A DNA stretch of 61,241 nucleotides from Vibrio sp. UBA2441 (GTDB lineage Bacteria; Pseudomonadota; Gammaproteobacteria; Enterobacterales; Vibrionaceae), in the NCBI GenBank assembly GCA_002342685.1, contig DDQN01000043.1:54470-115710 (forward strand), read 5' to 3'. Position 1 is the stretch's first letter. The number at the start of each line of letters is the position of its first letter. A program made the translations under genes and the position numbers. Of the stretch, positions 17,274-25,685 are shown in pieces. Under the pieces are notes generated by a model. That model searched no databases. It worked only from the letters and a program-made list of their open reading frames with translations, and was not told the origin of the DNA.

Positions 17274-18701
17274 CTATTTTTCTTGGCTGGTGAGCCTTAA
17301 ATAAGCGGTCTCATCAGGACAATTATTACTAAGCCAGGTTTGAGGTTTGTATTTTTCGCCCAGCGGTGGAGGGCTATCCAGATGAAAATTATTGGTAATC
17401 CGGTCATGAGAGCGATAAATAACCGCCAGCATAGATGCAATAATAGCGGAGAATAGAATTATCTTTGCCATTAGAGTAGGGTTGGCTTTAAAGGCTTTTC
17501 TCGGATAATAGTGACGATATGTACTCCAGAATAAAGCAATAGAAATGCAACCGAATAGCTGGCTTAAAGGTGTCGTTATTACTTGAGAAACTAGGCTGTA
17601 CGCAAATCCGGTGAGTACCGAAATGCCGTTAATTCTGACAAGTCGAATGGGGGCTCTGTATACGACGAACAGCGCGGTAAAAAGTAGCATGAGGTAACTA
17701 AGAGCCGTGCCAAAGCCCCAATTAAACCAAAGTAATATAAAAGAGTTATGTGGGCCATTCGCTACCGGGTAGGCATTGCACACATATCCATCACCTCCGT
17801 ATCCCCAAAAAGAGAGCAATTGCAATGCGTCTCGCCACATGGCAAACCTACCTGGGGAGTCTAAACGAATGTCGGGTTTAAGCTCGAAAAATGCCCCTGT
17901 ATATAAAAATTCAGGGATGGGGGCTAAGAAAAGCAGTTTTATAAGGTATCCAATCAGTAAGAAAGAGAAAAGACGCTTAAGGATTTTCTGCCTAAGCACT
18001 TTATCGAAGCAAGCCCAAAGAATAATGCCTGATACAATGGCGATAGCCACTCCTCTGGCATCTAAAGCAAAAATCAAAGAGAAGCTCATTATGGTTGCAA
18101 TCGCAGAAAGTAATTTTTTTCTGTTGCTCCTGTTAACAATAGAGAGATAAAAAACAGGCAGGGTGAGCCAGACTTGAACCTGATTCATCATTCTGGGATT
18201 TACAAAAGAAAGAATACTGCGGTTACTGGGGGAAAGATCAATCTTAATAGCTAAGTAGTGCCCTACAAGTACGGAGGCGAAGAGAAGGACCAGAATAAAA
18301 GAGAAATACTCAAAAACAGAGCTTTTATATTGGAACAAGTTACGAGTTAAGGTTGCTGTCATTAAAAACAGAGCGATAAAGCTTAGAAAATCGATAACCG
18401 ATCTAAAAGGGTAAAGTGCAGAGATATTGGCTATTATTGAAAAAAGTAACATGGCCAATAGCAATGATTTGGTGAGAGCCGAAAGCTCGACATAAACCTG
18501 GATAACATGCCTGCGAGTGGAGCTGGATAAAAGTAAGGTAAGGCACGTGATAACAATGATAAAATACAAGAACAGACGTTTGTAGTCATACATTTTAACC
18601 GCATCTAACGGTTGAAAATATGGATTAAAACTGAGAATACATGTGCCGAGTAATGCAATAGTAATCAGAAATTGAAGTGATAGTTTTTCTTTTTGCACCA
18701 A
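17274..18701 (-). CDS. O-antigen-ligase-like polytopic membrane protein (Wzy_C family)
   Basis: This 475-residue protein has about ten to twelve hydrophobic spans. A large periplasmic loop after the middle contains GGDGYVCNAYPVANGPHNSF, close to the His-Asn pattern of the Wzy_C/WaaL/PglL superfamily. Members are O-antigen ligases, polymerases or protein O-oligosaccharyltransferases. No lipopolysaccharide genes adjoin it, so the substrate cannot be told. Neighbourhood to the Tad locus leaves open a role in glycosylating pilin. The start is TTG at 18701, with GGAG seven bases upstream; the next codon, GTG, is an alternative. Confidence 0.75.
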   Translation of the reverse strand: MVQKEKLSLQFLITIALLGTCILSFNPYFQPLDAVKMYDYKRLFLYFIIVITCLTLLLSSSTRRHVIQVYVELSALTKSLLLAMLLFSIIANISALYPFRSVIDFLSFIALFLMTATLTRNLFQYKSSVFEYFSFILVLLFASVLVGHYLAIKIDLSPSNRSILSFVNPRMMNQVQVWLTLPVFYLSIVNRSNRKKLLSAIATIMSFSLIFALDARGVAIAIVSGIILWACFDKVLRQKILKRLFSFLLIGYLIKLLFLAPIPEFLYTGAFFELKPDIRLDSPGRFAMWRDALQLLSFWGYGGDGYVCNAYPVANGPHNSFILLWFNWGFGTALSYLMLLFTALFVVYRAPIRLVRINGISVLTGFAYSLVSQVITTPLSQLFGCISIALFWSTYRHYYPRKAFKANPTLMAKIILFSAIIASMLAVIYRSHDRITNNFHLDSPPPLGEKYKPQTWLSNNCPDETAYLRLTSQEK

Positions 18702-18762
18702 TTAGTTACTCCACGTTTAACGTTATGTTAATTGTAGAACATAAATTAATTGTTGTTTGCAC

Positions 18763-18787
18763 AAAAAAGGCGAACAGAAGTTCGCCT
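18763..18787 (-). terminator. Intrinsic terminator after the ABC-importer ATPase gene
   Basis: The stem AGGCGAAC / GTTCGCCT (18768-18775 and 18780-18787) has the loop AGAA. On the minus strand the stem is followed by a run of six T residues (A6 at 18763-18768 on the plus strand, the last pairing in the stem). It closes the ATPase transcript. Confidence 0.88.
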
Positions 18788-18815
18788 ATGATAGATAATG
18801 ACAATGAGGGAGTGA

Positions 18816-19901
18816 TTAACTCGTAATGCAGACACCATCTGTATCGAACAGGTGAATGTCATTTGTGGCACAACTGAGTGCTAGTTTTTCAAAGCTTTTT
18901 ACTTCTTGATCGCCAGGTAAATGCACCTTAAAGCTGTCTACGCCTGCGGACTGACCAAACATATAGGTACTGTTGCCTAATCGCTCGACCACTTCACTTT
19001 GGAAGTCAATTTTAATATCGCCTTCATCATGTAAAAGAAGGTGCTCAGGTCGAATACCAAAGGTTATGTCATCACCTACATTAACCACTGTATTTGGCTT
19101 AGGTACGTGGAATTGTTGATCGTCTGGTGCTGATAGCGTCAAAGTCTCTTGATCCACGGAGGTCACTTTTGTTGGTAATAAGTTCATTTTTGGTGAACCA
19201 ATAAAGCCGGCAACAAATTCATTCGCGGGTTTATGGTACAGGTCTAACGGAGAGCCGACTTGTTCTATTTTACCATCACGCAACACAACAATCTTGTCTG
19301 CCAGAGTCATCGCTTCTACTTGGTCATGGGTTACGTAGACCATGGTGTTTTTTAGCTCCTGGTGTAACTTAGCGATCTGTAAACGCATCTCTACGCGAAG
19401 TTCTGCATCTAAGTTAGACAGAGGCTCATCAAACAGGAATACTTTAGGGTTTCGTACAATGGCACGACCTATTGCTACACGTTGGCGCTGACCACCAGAA
19501 AGCTCTTTAGGTTTACGTTTACGTAAATGATCAAGCTGAAGTGTTTTAGATGCTAGCCCAACCAATTTTTCAATTTCTTCCTTGGGTACGCCATTCATTT
19601 TTAGGCCAAAACCCATGTTATCTTCTACAGTCATATGCGGGTATAAAGCATATGATTGGAAAACCATAGCAACACCACGATCCGCAGGATCAACGTCATT
19701 GACAAAAGAGTCGCCAATGTAAATTTCACCTTCCGTGATATCTTCTAATCCGGCAATTAAACGTAATAGAGTGGATTTACCACAACCCGACGGACCAACG
19801 AATACGACAAACTCGCCACTCTCGATCTCTAAGTCTATGCCATGAATCGTTTGTACATCGCCAAAACGTTTAATAACTTTCTTTAAAGTAATGTCTGCCA
19901 T
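18816..19901 (-). CDS. ABC sugar importer ATPase (MsmX/UgpC/MalK type)
   Basis: This 361-residue cytoplasmic ATPase drives a carbohydrate importer. It shows Walker A GPSGCGKST (about 37-45), signature ELSGGQRQRVAIGRA, Walker B VFLFDEPLSNLDA, the H-loop in VYVTHDQVEAMTLADK and a C-terminal TOBE/OB regulatory domain (about 235-360). Such proteins serve CUT1 importers for oligosaccharides. The ATG at 19901 has AAGGAG upstream; a longer frame from 19940 adds 13 residues without a family match. It is divergent from the two permease genes and shares the intergenic region with the operator at 20049. Confidence 0.93.
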   Translation of the reverse strand: MADITLKKVIKRFGDVQTIHGIDLEIESGEFVVFVGPSGCGKSTLLRLIAGLEDITEGEIYIGDSFVNDVDPADRGVAMVFQSYALYPHMTVEDNMGFGLKMNGVPKEEIEKLVGLASKTLQLDHLRKRKPKELSGGQRQRVAIGRAIVRNPKVFLFDEPLSNLDAELRVEMRLQIAKLHQELKNTMVYVTHDQVEAMTLADKIVVLRDGKIEQVGSPLDLYHKPANEFVAGFIGSPKMNLLPTKVTSVDQETLTLSAPDDQQFHVPKPNTVVNVGDDITFGIRPEHLLLHDEGDIKIDFQSEVVERLGNSTYMFGQSAGVDSFKVHLPGDQEVKSFEKLALSCATNDIHLFDTDGVCITS

Positions 19902-20217
19902 TACTGACTCCTTTGCTACAGCTCGGCTGGTATTCTGCAAATATTGCTTTCTTCTGTATAAAACATACCCGTTTTGTTGGAATTTGTTAGTAATGAAATT
20001 TAATTTGTTGATCTATGTCATGCTTCTGACACGATCTTAAGTGTTTTTTGTGGAAACGTTTACAAAACGGAGTCTTTGCTGTGCAAAATTTCTACCTTGG
20101 TTCTATTATAAATTCGTAAGCCGTCGCAAATGTGGCTGTCAGTGAGTTTTTAATTGCTTTAACAGAGGTTATTAAAACCGTACTTAATTTCGACTATTTT
20201 AGTGGGGTGTCGGACAA
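19902..20217. other. Divergent promoter region of the galactoside importer
   Basis: This gap of 316 bases separates the ATPase gene (minus) from the permease genes (plus). It contains the GalR-type palindrome at 20049-20066 and, 32 bases before it, a second dyad TGTCA-N6-TGACA (20016-20031) with CRP-like half-site spacing but non-CRP bases. I see no open frame of interest. Promoters for both directions are expected here. Confidence 0.6.
20049..20066. promoter_or_regulatory. GalR-type operator before the galactoside importer
   Basis: TGTGGAAACGTTTACAAA is a palindrome centred on ACGT and nearly identical to the site before galE (29004) and related to the one before galR (35157). The core AAACGTTT is the classic operator form of GalR/LacI-family proteins. 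Confidence 0.8.
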
Positions 20218-21138
20218 ATGGAGCCTTCAGTGAAAACGATCTACCCAGAGAACCGAATGCCTTCGGTTAGCAAAAAAAGGCGAATCAGTTCGAAACTATC
20301 ACCATGGCTATTTTTAGCGCCTGGTTTGATAGTTTTCTTGATCTATGTTGTTTATCCGATTCTTGACAGTATCGCGTTAAGCTTTTACGAATGGGATGGA
20401 CTTGGAGAGAAAGTTTGGGTTGGTTTTGCTAACTATTTCGAGCTCTTTGATTCTGAGGCATTCTATACAGCGCTAAAGAACAACTTATTATGGTTAATCT
20501 TTTTCATGTTAGCGCCACCTATCGGCTTAGCTCTCGCACTGTTTTTGAACCAGCAAGTGAAAGGTATTCGCGTTGTTAAATCTCTTTTCTTCTTCCCATT
20601 TGTTATCTCTCAGGTTGTAGTGGGGCTAGTATTTTCTTGGTTCTATGATCCTAACTTTGGTTTGTTGAACATTGTATTTGGTTGGTTTGGTGCTGACCCT
20701 ATATCGATATTGGCTGACGAAGATTTAGTGACCTACGGAATTATTGCTGCTGGTTTATGGCCTCAGATATCGTACTGCATGATCCTTTACCTCACGGGGT
20801 TGAATAACTTAGATCCTGAGCAGCTTGAAGCCGCGCGCCTTGATGGAGCGAAGAAACTGAAGATGCTTTGGTATGTGGTCATTCCTCAATTAAGACCTGC
20901 AACCTTTATCGCAATCGTTGTAACGGTTATCGGTGCACTTCGTTCTTTCGACCTTGTTGCGGTAATGACAACCGGTGGCCCTTGGGGTAGCTCAACCGTA
21001 CTGGCTTATCTGATGTATGAAGAATCTATCTTTAACTATCGTATGGGTTATGGCGCAGCGGTGGCTGTCATGTTGTTCTTAATTATGGATATCTATATCG
21101 CTTACTTCTTGTGGCGTATGTTGAGGAGTGAAAAATAA
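20218..21138 (+). CDS. ABC sugar importer permease, MalF/LacF type
   Basis: This 306-residue inner-membrane subunit has six predicted spans. The CUT1 EAA loop appears as EAARLDGAKKLKMLWYVVIPQLRP near residue 205-230, the contact site for the ATPase. The N-terminus is basic and cytoplasmic (VSKKRRISSK). Its last base is shared with the first base of the next permease gene, so both are translated together. The start at 20218 has only a modest ribosome site; an internal ATG 13 codons on is possible. Confidence 0.92.
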   Translation: MEPSVKTIYPENRMPSVSKKRRISSKLSPWLFLAPGLIVFLIYVVYPILDSIALSFYEWDGLGEKVWVGFANYFELFDSEAFYTALKNNLLWLIFFMLAPPIGLALALFLNQQVKGIRVVKSLFFFPFVISQVVVGLVFSWFYDPNFGLLNIVFGWFGADPISILADEDLVTYGIIAAGLWPQISYCMILYLTGLNNLDPEQLEAARLDGAKKLKMLWYVVIPQLRPATFIAIVVTVIGALRSFDLVAVMTTGGPWGSSTVLAYLMYEESIFNYRMGYGAAVAVMLFLIMDIYIAYFLWRMLRSEK

Positions 21139-21989
21139 TGTTTCCGCAACCAATTGAAAAGTCAGGACGCTTTGTCAATATCAGTTATCGAGTAGCACTA
21201 CCTATTTCTTTGGTGCTGTGGCTTCTGCCGCTTGCTGCGGTAATGATGACATCGATTCGTTCTCTTGAAGACATTAACACGGGTAACTATTGGGGCTTGC
21301 CAACGGATATCCAGTTCATTGAAAACTATTCACAAGTATTTACTGCAACACCTATGGGTCAGTACTTAATGAACAGTTTGATGATTACGTTACCAGCAGT
21401 ATTCGGTGCAGTAGCATTGTCAACACTGGCTGGATTTGCATTGGCTAAATACAAGTTCAAAGCCAGTATCTGGATTTTCGCGATGTTTATCGCAGGTAAC
21501 TTTGTTCCTTTCCAGATCCTTATGATTCCGGTTCGTGACCTGACCATCGCATTTGGTATCTACGATACTCATTGGGCGTTGATATTCTTCCATATCGCGT
21601 TCCAATCTGGTTTCTGTACCCTGTTTATGCGTAACTTTATTGTCGGCATTCCGGACGCGCTTATTGAAGCGGCGCGTGTAGAAGGTGTGAACGAATGGAA
21701 AATTTTCTGGCATGTAGTATTGCCATTAGTAAGACCGGCACTGGCGGCACTATCCGTACTGGTATTCACCTTTATCTGGAACGACTTTTTCTGGGCGTTG
21801 GTATTGGTGCAAAGTGATGAAGTTCGCCCAGTAACGGCAGGTCTGAGTGCATTGAAAGGACAGTGGACGGCTTCATGGCAATTCGTATCCGCGGGAGCTG
21901 TGGTAGCAGCAATACCACCTGTTGTGCTGTTCTTCACTATGCAACGTCACTTTATTGCAGGATTAACTTTAGGTGCGACTAAAGGGTAA
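21138..21989 (+). CDS. ABC sugar importer permease, MalG/LacG type
   Basis: This 283-residue second permease of the importer has six hydrophobic spans and the EAA loop EAARVEGVNEWKIFWHVVLPL in the C-terminal half. The N-terminal signal-anchor-like span (about 18-38) is typical of MalG/UgpE proteins. It overlaps the upstream permease gene by one base. After its stop a stem-loop separates it from the binding-protein gene. Confidence 0.93.
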   Translation: MFPQPIEKSGRFVNISYRVALPISLVLWLLPLAAVMMTSIRSLEDINTGNYWGLPTDIQFIENYSQVFTATPMGQYLMNSLMITLPAVFGAVALSTLAGFALAKYKFKASIWIFAMFIAGNFVPFQILMIPVRDLTIAFGIYDTHWALIFFHIAFQSGFCTLFMRNFIVGIPDALIEAARVEGVNEWKIFWHVVLPLVRPALAALSVLVFTFIWNDFFWALVLVQSDEVRPVTAGLSALKGQWTASWQFVSAGAVVAAIPPVVLFFTMQRHFIAGLTLGATKG

Positions 21990-21994
21990 CTAAA

Positions 21995-22031
21995 AATGCC
22001 GCTTGGTTTGTTCGAAAACGAGAGTGGCATT
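21995..22031 (+). other. Intercistronic stem-loop between permease and binding-protein genes
   Basis: The arms AATGCCGCTT (21995-22004) and GAGTGGCATT (22022-22031) pair with two G-U wobbles, with a smaller GTTT/AAAC stem in the loop. No U-run follows. Such a structure can stabilise or partly attenuate a transcript and let the binding protein be made at a level different from the permeases. Confidence 0.6.
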
Positions 22032-22186
22032 ATTGGTTAACGCACCAGATAGAGATTAAGTTCAATGAACATGAGTTCAAACAAACTTAGTTTCTATTAC
22101 TCCCTTAGCTAAATTGAGAAACATACTAAAACAATAATTAGTCATTGGACCACCCTGAGCGAGAGCTCTATAACAAGGACCTCAAT

Positions 22187-23413
22187 ATGAAATATGTGAA
22201 ACATATTGCTGCATCTGCAATGCTTACTGCTTCCCTATCAGCGACGGCATTCGCAGGCGAATTAGTCATTAACTCTGATCAGGCCGATCCTGCTCCAAAA
22301 GCAGCATGGGCTGAGATCATCAAGCGCTTTGAATCTGCAAACCCTGATATTACCGTTAAGTACAACCTTTATGATAAAGAAGCGTACAAAACAACGATTC
22401 GTAACTGGTTGGTAACCTCTCCGCCAGATGTGGTTTTCTGGTATGCGGGTAACCGTATGAAGACGTTTGTGGACCGTGGTTTACTTGAAGATGTAAGTGG
22501 CCTGTGGGAAGAGCAAGGCATGAAGGAAGACTTCAAGTCGGCAGCTCCTGCTATGACCGTTAATGGTAAACAATATGGTGTACCTTATACTTACTACCAA
22601 TGGGGCATGTACTACCGTAAAGATATCTTTGAGCAATACGGAATTTCAGAGCCTAAAACTTGGGAAGAATTTAAGGCTGCTGCTTCAACACTTAAGAAAA
22701 ACAATGTTGCACCGTTTGCAATTGGTACCAAATATCTATGGACTGCTGCAGGCTGGTTTGACTACCTCAACCTACGTACTAACGGCCTAGATTTCCATAT
22801 TGATCTAATGGACGGTAAAGTTCCTTACACTGATGAGCGCGTTAAGAAAACGTTCGAAAACTGGAAAGAACTTGTAGAGCCTGGATACTTCCTAGATAAC
22901 CATGCCTCATACTCTTGGCAGGAAGCTCAACCGTTCTTATATAACGGTGACGCGGCTATGTATCTCATTGGTAACTTCATTACGCCTAACTTCCCTGAGG
23001 AAATGAACGGTAAAATGGGCTTCTTCCAGTTCCCGCAAATCGATTCTGCAGTAGCAATGGCAGAAGATGCTCCAATGGATACTATTCATATTCCAACCAA
23101 AGCGAAAAACAAAGCAGACGCACGTAAGTTCCTTAAGTTCGTTGCTCAAGCTGAGATCCAAGAGCTTATCAATGGCAAGATGTTGCAGATCCCAACTAAT
23201 AGTAAAGCGCCAACGGTTGACAACGAATTCTTGAATATCGGTGTGAAAATGCTTGCTGACGCATCAGGTACTGCACAGTTCTATGACCGTGATACCACTC
23301 CTGCAATGGCGAAAGAAGGTATGAAAGGATTCCAAGAGTTTATGGTTAAACCTGAACGCTTAGACAAAATCCTAAAACGTCTTGAGAAAGTACGTCAGAG
23401 AGAGTTCAAATAA
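22187..23413 (+). CDS. ABC importer sugar-binding protein (family 1)
   Basis: This 408-residue periplasmic protein has a Sec signal peptide (residues 1-23, ending ATAFA) and the fold pattern of family 1 extracellular solute-binding proteins: ELVINSDQADPAPKAAWAEI, the conserved VPYTYYQWGMYYRKDIFEQYG segment, and a C-terminal LNIGVKMLADASGT. It should deliver an oligosaccharide to the two permeases. The alpha- and beta-galactosidase genes downstream suggest galactosides as ligands. The ATG at 22187 with AAGGA upstream and the signal peptide fix the start; a TTG 14 codons earlier is in frame but would precede the leader. Confidence 0.93.
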   Translation: MKYVKHIAASAMLTASLSATAFAGELVINSDQADPAPKAAWAEIIKRFESANPDITVKYNLYDKEAYKTTIRNWLVTSPPDVVFWYAGNRMKTFVDRGLLEDVSGLWEEQGMKEDFKSAAPAMTVNGKQYGVPYTYYQWGMYYRKDIFEQYGISEPKTWEEFKAAASTLKKNNVAPFAIGTKYLWTAAGWFDYLNLRTNGLDFHIDLMDGKVPYTDERVKKTFENWKELVEPGYFLDNHASYSWQEAQPFLYNGDAAMYLIGNFITPNFPEEMNGKMGFFQFPQIDSAVAMAEDAPMDTIHIPTKAKNKADARKFLKFVAQAEIQELINGKMLQIPTNSKAPTVDNEFLNIGVKMLADASGTAQFYDRDTTPAMAKEGMKGFQEFMVKPERLDKILKRLEKVRQREFK

Positions 23414-23426
23414 TCTCTTCTATATT

Positions 23427-23456
23427 ACCGTGGTTCGAAAGAACCACGGTTCTTTT
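23427..23456 (+). terminator. Terminator-like hairpin after the binding-protein gene
   Basis: A perfect ten-base stem, ACCGTGGTTC (23427-23436) and GAACCACGGT (23441-23450), has a GAAA tetraloop and is followed by TCTTTTCC. It is a strong hairpin with a short U-rich tail, likely a partial terminator or 3' stabiliser between the importer and the galactosidase genes. Confidence 0.75.
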
Positions 23457-23556
23457 CCTATATCAATTCGACTAAAAAATTACCTCTGTAATACCTGACT
23501 TGTTGCGTAACTAGTTTCTTATTCAAATTGATATAAAAATTAATAGGCATAATAAG

Positions 23557-25674
23557 ATGGATACTCGAACCCTCCACCTGTGCAGTGAAAATACAAGCGT
23601 GGTAATCGTCAGTCACCCTGTACCCCAAATCGTATATTGGGGAAAAAAGCTTAGTACAAATACAGACGATTTGTCCGTATCGTTCGACAGGGCTGTCCCA
23701 CAGGCCCGGTTAGATATTGATATTCCATTTTCTCTTTGTCCAGAAAACGGCAGAGGGTTATTTAATAAAGCTGGAATCGAGGGTTTTAGAGCAGACAACA
23801 CTGGGCGAAATATTGATTGGGCTCCCGTTTTTAATACCACATCGGTAATTGCGGCAAGCAACAGTGCGCAAATAACCTGCCTTGATGAAAGGACCAATAT
23901 TGAATTAACCATTCGTCTTAATCTAGATGAATCCGGTGTGCTCAAATCATCTCTAGAAGTGAAAAATTTATCACAAGATCGCTATCAACTTGGCCATTTG
24001 GTTAATACTCTACCGCTGCCTCATAGAGCCAATGAGGTGATGAGTTTCCATGGACGCTGGAGCAAGGAGTTCCAATCCCAACGAGTTTCAATTGATCATG
24101 GCGTATTCAGTCAGGAAAACCGTAGGGGACGCACATCCCATGAATACTTTCCGGGAGTGATGATTGGTAGGAAAGGGTTTTCGGAGCAACAAGGAGAGGT
24201 TTGGGGATTTCATTTAGCATGGAGTGGTAACCATCAGGTACGCTGTGAAACTAAAAGTGATGGTGGTCGGTTTGCGCAACTGGGAGAGCTCTTGCTTCCC
24301 GGGGAAGTCGTACTTGGGCAAGGAGAAAGCTATGTTACACCCGAACTGTATGCATGTTATAGCCAAGATGGCTTAAATGGCATTCGACAACAGTTTCATC
24401 ATGTTGTACGTCGTAATATTTTAACATTTCCCCACAACCAAGTTCGTCCTGTCCATCTAAATACCTGGGAAGGCATCTATTTTGATCATGACCCTGATTA
24501 CATCATGAAGATGGCAACACAAGCGTCCGAAATGGGAGTTGAACGTTTTATCATTGACGACGGTTGGTTTATTGGGCGGCATGATGATCGCGCTGCACTA
24601 GGGGACTGGTTTTTAGATAAGACTAAATACCCTAATGGATTAGAGCCTGTGATAGAGCATGTTAACGATCTCGGTATGGAGTTTGGCTTATGGGTTGAGC
24701 CCGAAATGGTCAATAAAAACTCCCAACTTTTTTGCCAGCACCCGGATTGGCTACTGGCCATAGAAGGCTATGAGCAGCCAAGTGGTCGATGGCAATATGT
24801 GTTGGATTTACAGAACCCGGATTGTTTCCAATATATATTTACTTGCCTTGATGATCTACTGAGTCAATACAATATTGGTTACTTTAAATGGGATATGAAC
24901 CGGGAGTTAGTACAACCAGCTCATCAGGGGTCGCCGGCAGTACGGGGGCAAACACTGGCTTTCTATCGTTTAATAGACCGGCTAAATGAAAAACACCCAA
25001 AAGTCGAGATTGAATCCTGCTCATCTGGAGGAGGAAGAATTGATTTTGAGGTATTAAAGAGAACACAACGTTTTTGGACTTCAGACTGTAACGACGCATT
25101 AGAACGACAAACGATTCAAAAAGGAATGAGCTACTTTTTTCCACCAGAGGTGATGGGAGCTCATATTGGGCCATATGAAAGTCATACAACTAGGCGTCGT
25201 CACGATATAAATTTGCGCGGCATTACCGCATTGGGTGGCCATATGGGCGTTGAGTTGGATCCGGTGAAAGAGAGCAGCGAAGAGAAAGCAAGCTTTGCCC
25301 GATACATCAAACTTCACAAATGCTATCGCACGTTGCTTCATTCAGGGGATACCTTCTATCTGGATACCAATGATGTAACGAGAAACGTGTATGGAGTCAA
25401 AAACCAAAGTGAAATGCTGATCACCGTCTGTCAATTAGCCATGCCGGAATATTCGTTGTCTGAACCATTACGACTCACCTATCTGGATCCTAATAAGCGG
25501 TATCAAGTGGAGGTGGTTGATTTTCCTCAGTCAAGTAAAGCTCTCATGAAGAAAATGCCGCAGTGGATGGAGAAACCATTCGTATTCAGTGGTGAACTTC
25601 TTAATGAGGCAGGCCTAAGTATGCCTGTTCAAGACCCGGAAACCGCAATGCTTATTCATTTAAAAGTGATATAG
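23557..25674 (+). CDS. Alpha-galactosidase, glycoside hydrolase family 36
   Basis: This 705-residue enzyme removes alpha-linked galactose from oligosaccharides such as melibiose or raffinose. The length is close to RafA-type GH36 enzymes. The nucleophile aspartate lies in FKWDMNRE near residue 444 and the acid/base aspartate in RFWTSDCNDALERQ near 509. Other family signatures are ERFIIDDGWFIGRHDDRAALGDW, EFGLWVEPEMVN and the ESCSSGGGRID loop. No signal peptide is present, so it acts in the cytoplasm on imported substrate. The lacZ gene follows after 11 bases. Confidence 0.95.
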   Translation: MDTRTLHLCSENTSVVIVSHPVPQIVYWGKKLSTNTDDLSVSFDRAVPQARLDIDIPFSLCPENGRGLFNKAGIEGFRADNTGRNIDWAPVFNTTSVIAASNSAQITCLDERTNIELTIRLNLDESGVLKSSLEVKNLSQDRYQLGHLVNTLPLPHRANEVMSFHGRWSKEFQSQRVSIDHGVFSQENRRGRTSHEYFPGVMIGRKGFSEQQGEVWGFHLAWSGNHQVRCETKSDGGRFAQLGELLLPGEVVLGQGESYVTPELYACYSQDGLNGIRQQFHHVVRRNILTFPHNQVRPVHLNTWEGIYFDHDPDYIMKMATQASEMGVERFIIDDGWFIGRHDDRAALGDWFLDKTKYPNGLEPVIEHVNDLGMEFGLWVEPEMVNKNSQLFCQHPDWLLAIEGYEQPSGRWQYVLDLQNPDCFQYIFTCLDDLLSQYNIGYFKWDMNRELVQPAHQGSPAVRGQTLAFYRLIDRLNEKHPKVEIESCSSGGGRIDFEVLKRTQRFWTSDCNDALERQTIQKGMSYFFPPEVMGAHIGPYESHTTRRRHDINLRGITALGGHMGVELDPVKESSEEKASFARYIKLHKCYRTLLHSGDTFYLDTNDVTRNVYGVKNQSEMLITVCQLAMPEYSLSEPLRLTYLDPNKRYQVEVVDFPQSSKALMKKMPQWMEKPFVFSGELLNEAGLSMPVQDPETAMLIHLKVI

Positions 25675-25685
25675 AGGAAATTTTC

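Noticed and set aside
20016..20031. CRP site before the importer permeases
   Set aside because: TGTCA-N6-TGACA has the right spacing, but both half-sites differ from TGTGA/TCACA at key positions; kept only as an unexplained dyad.
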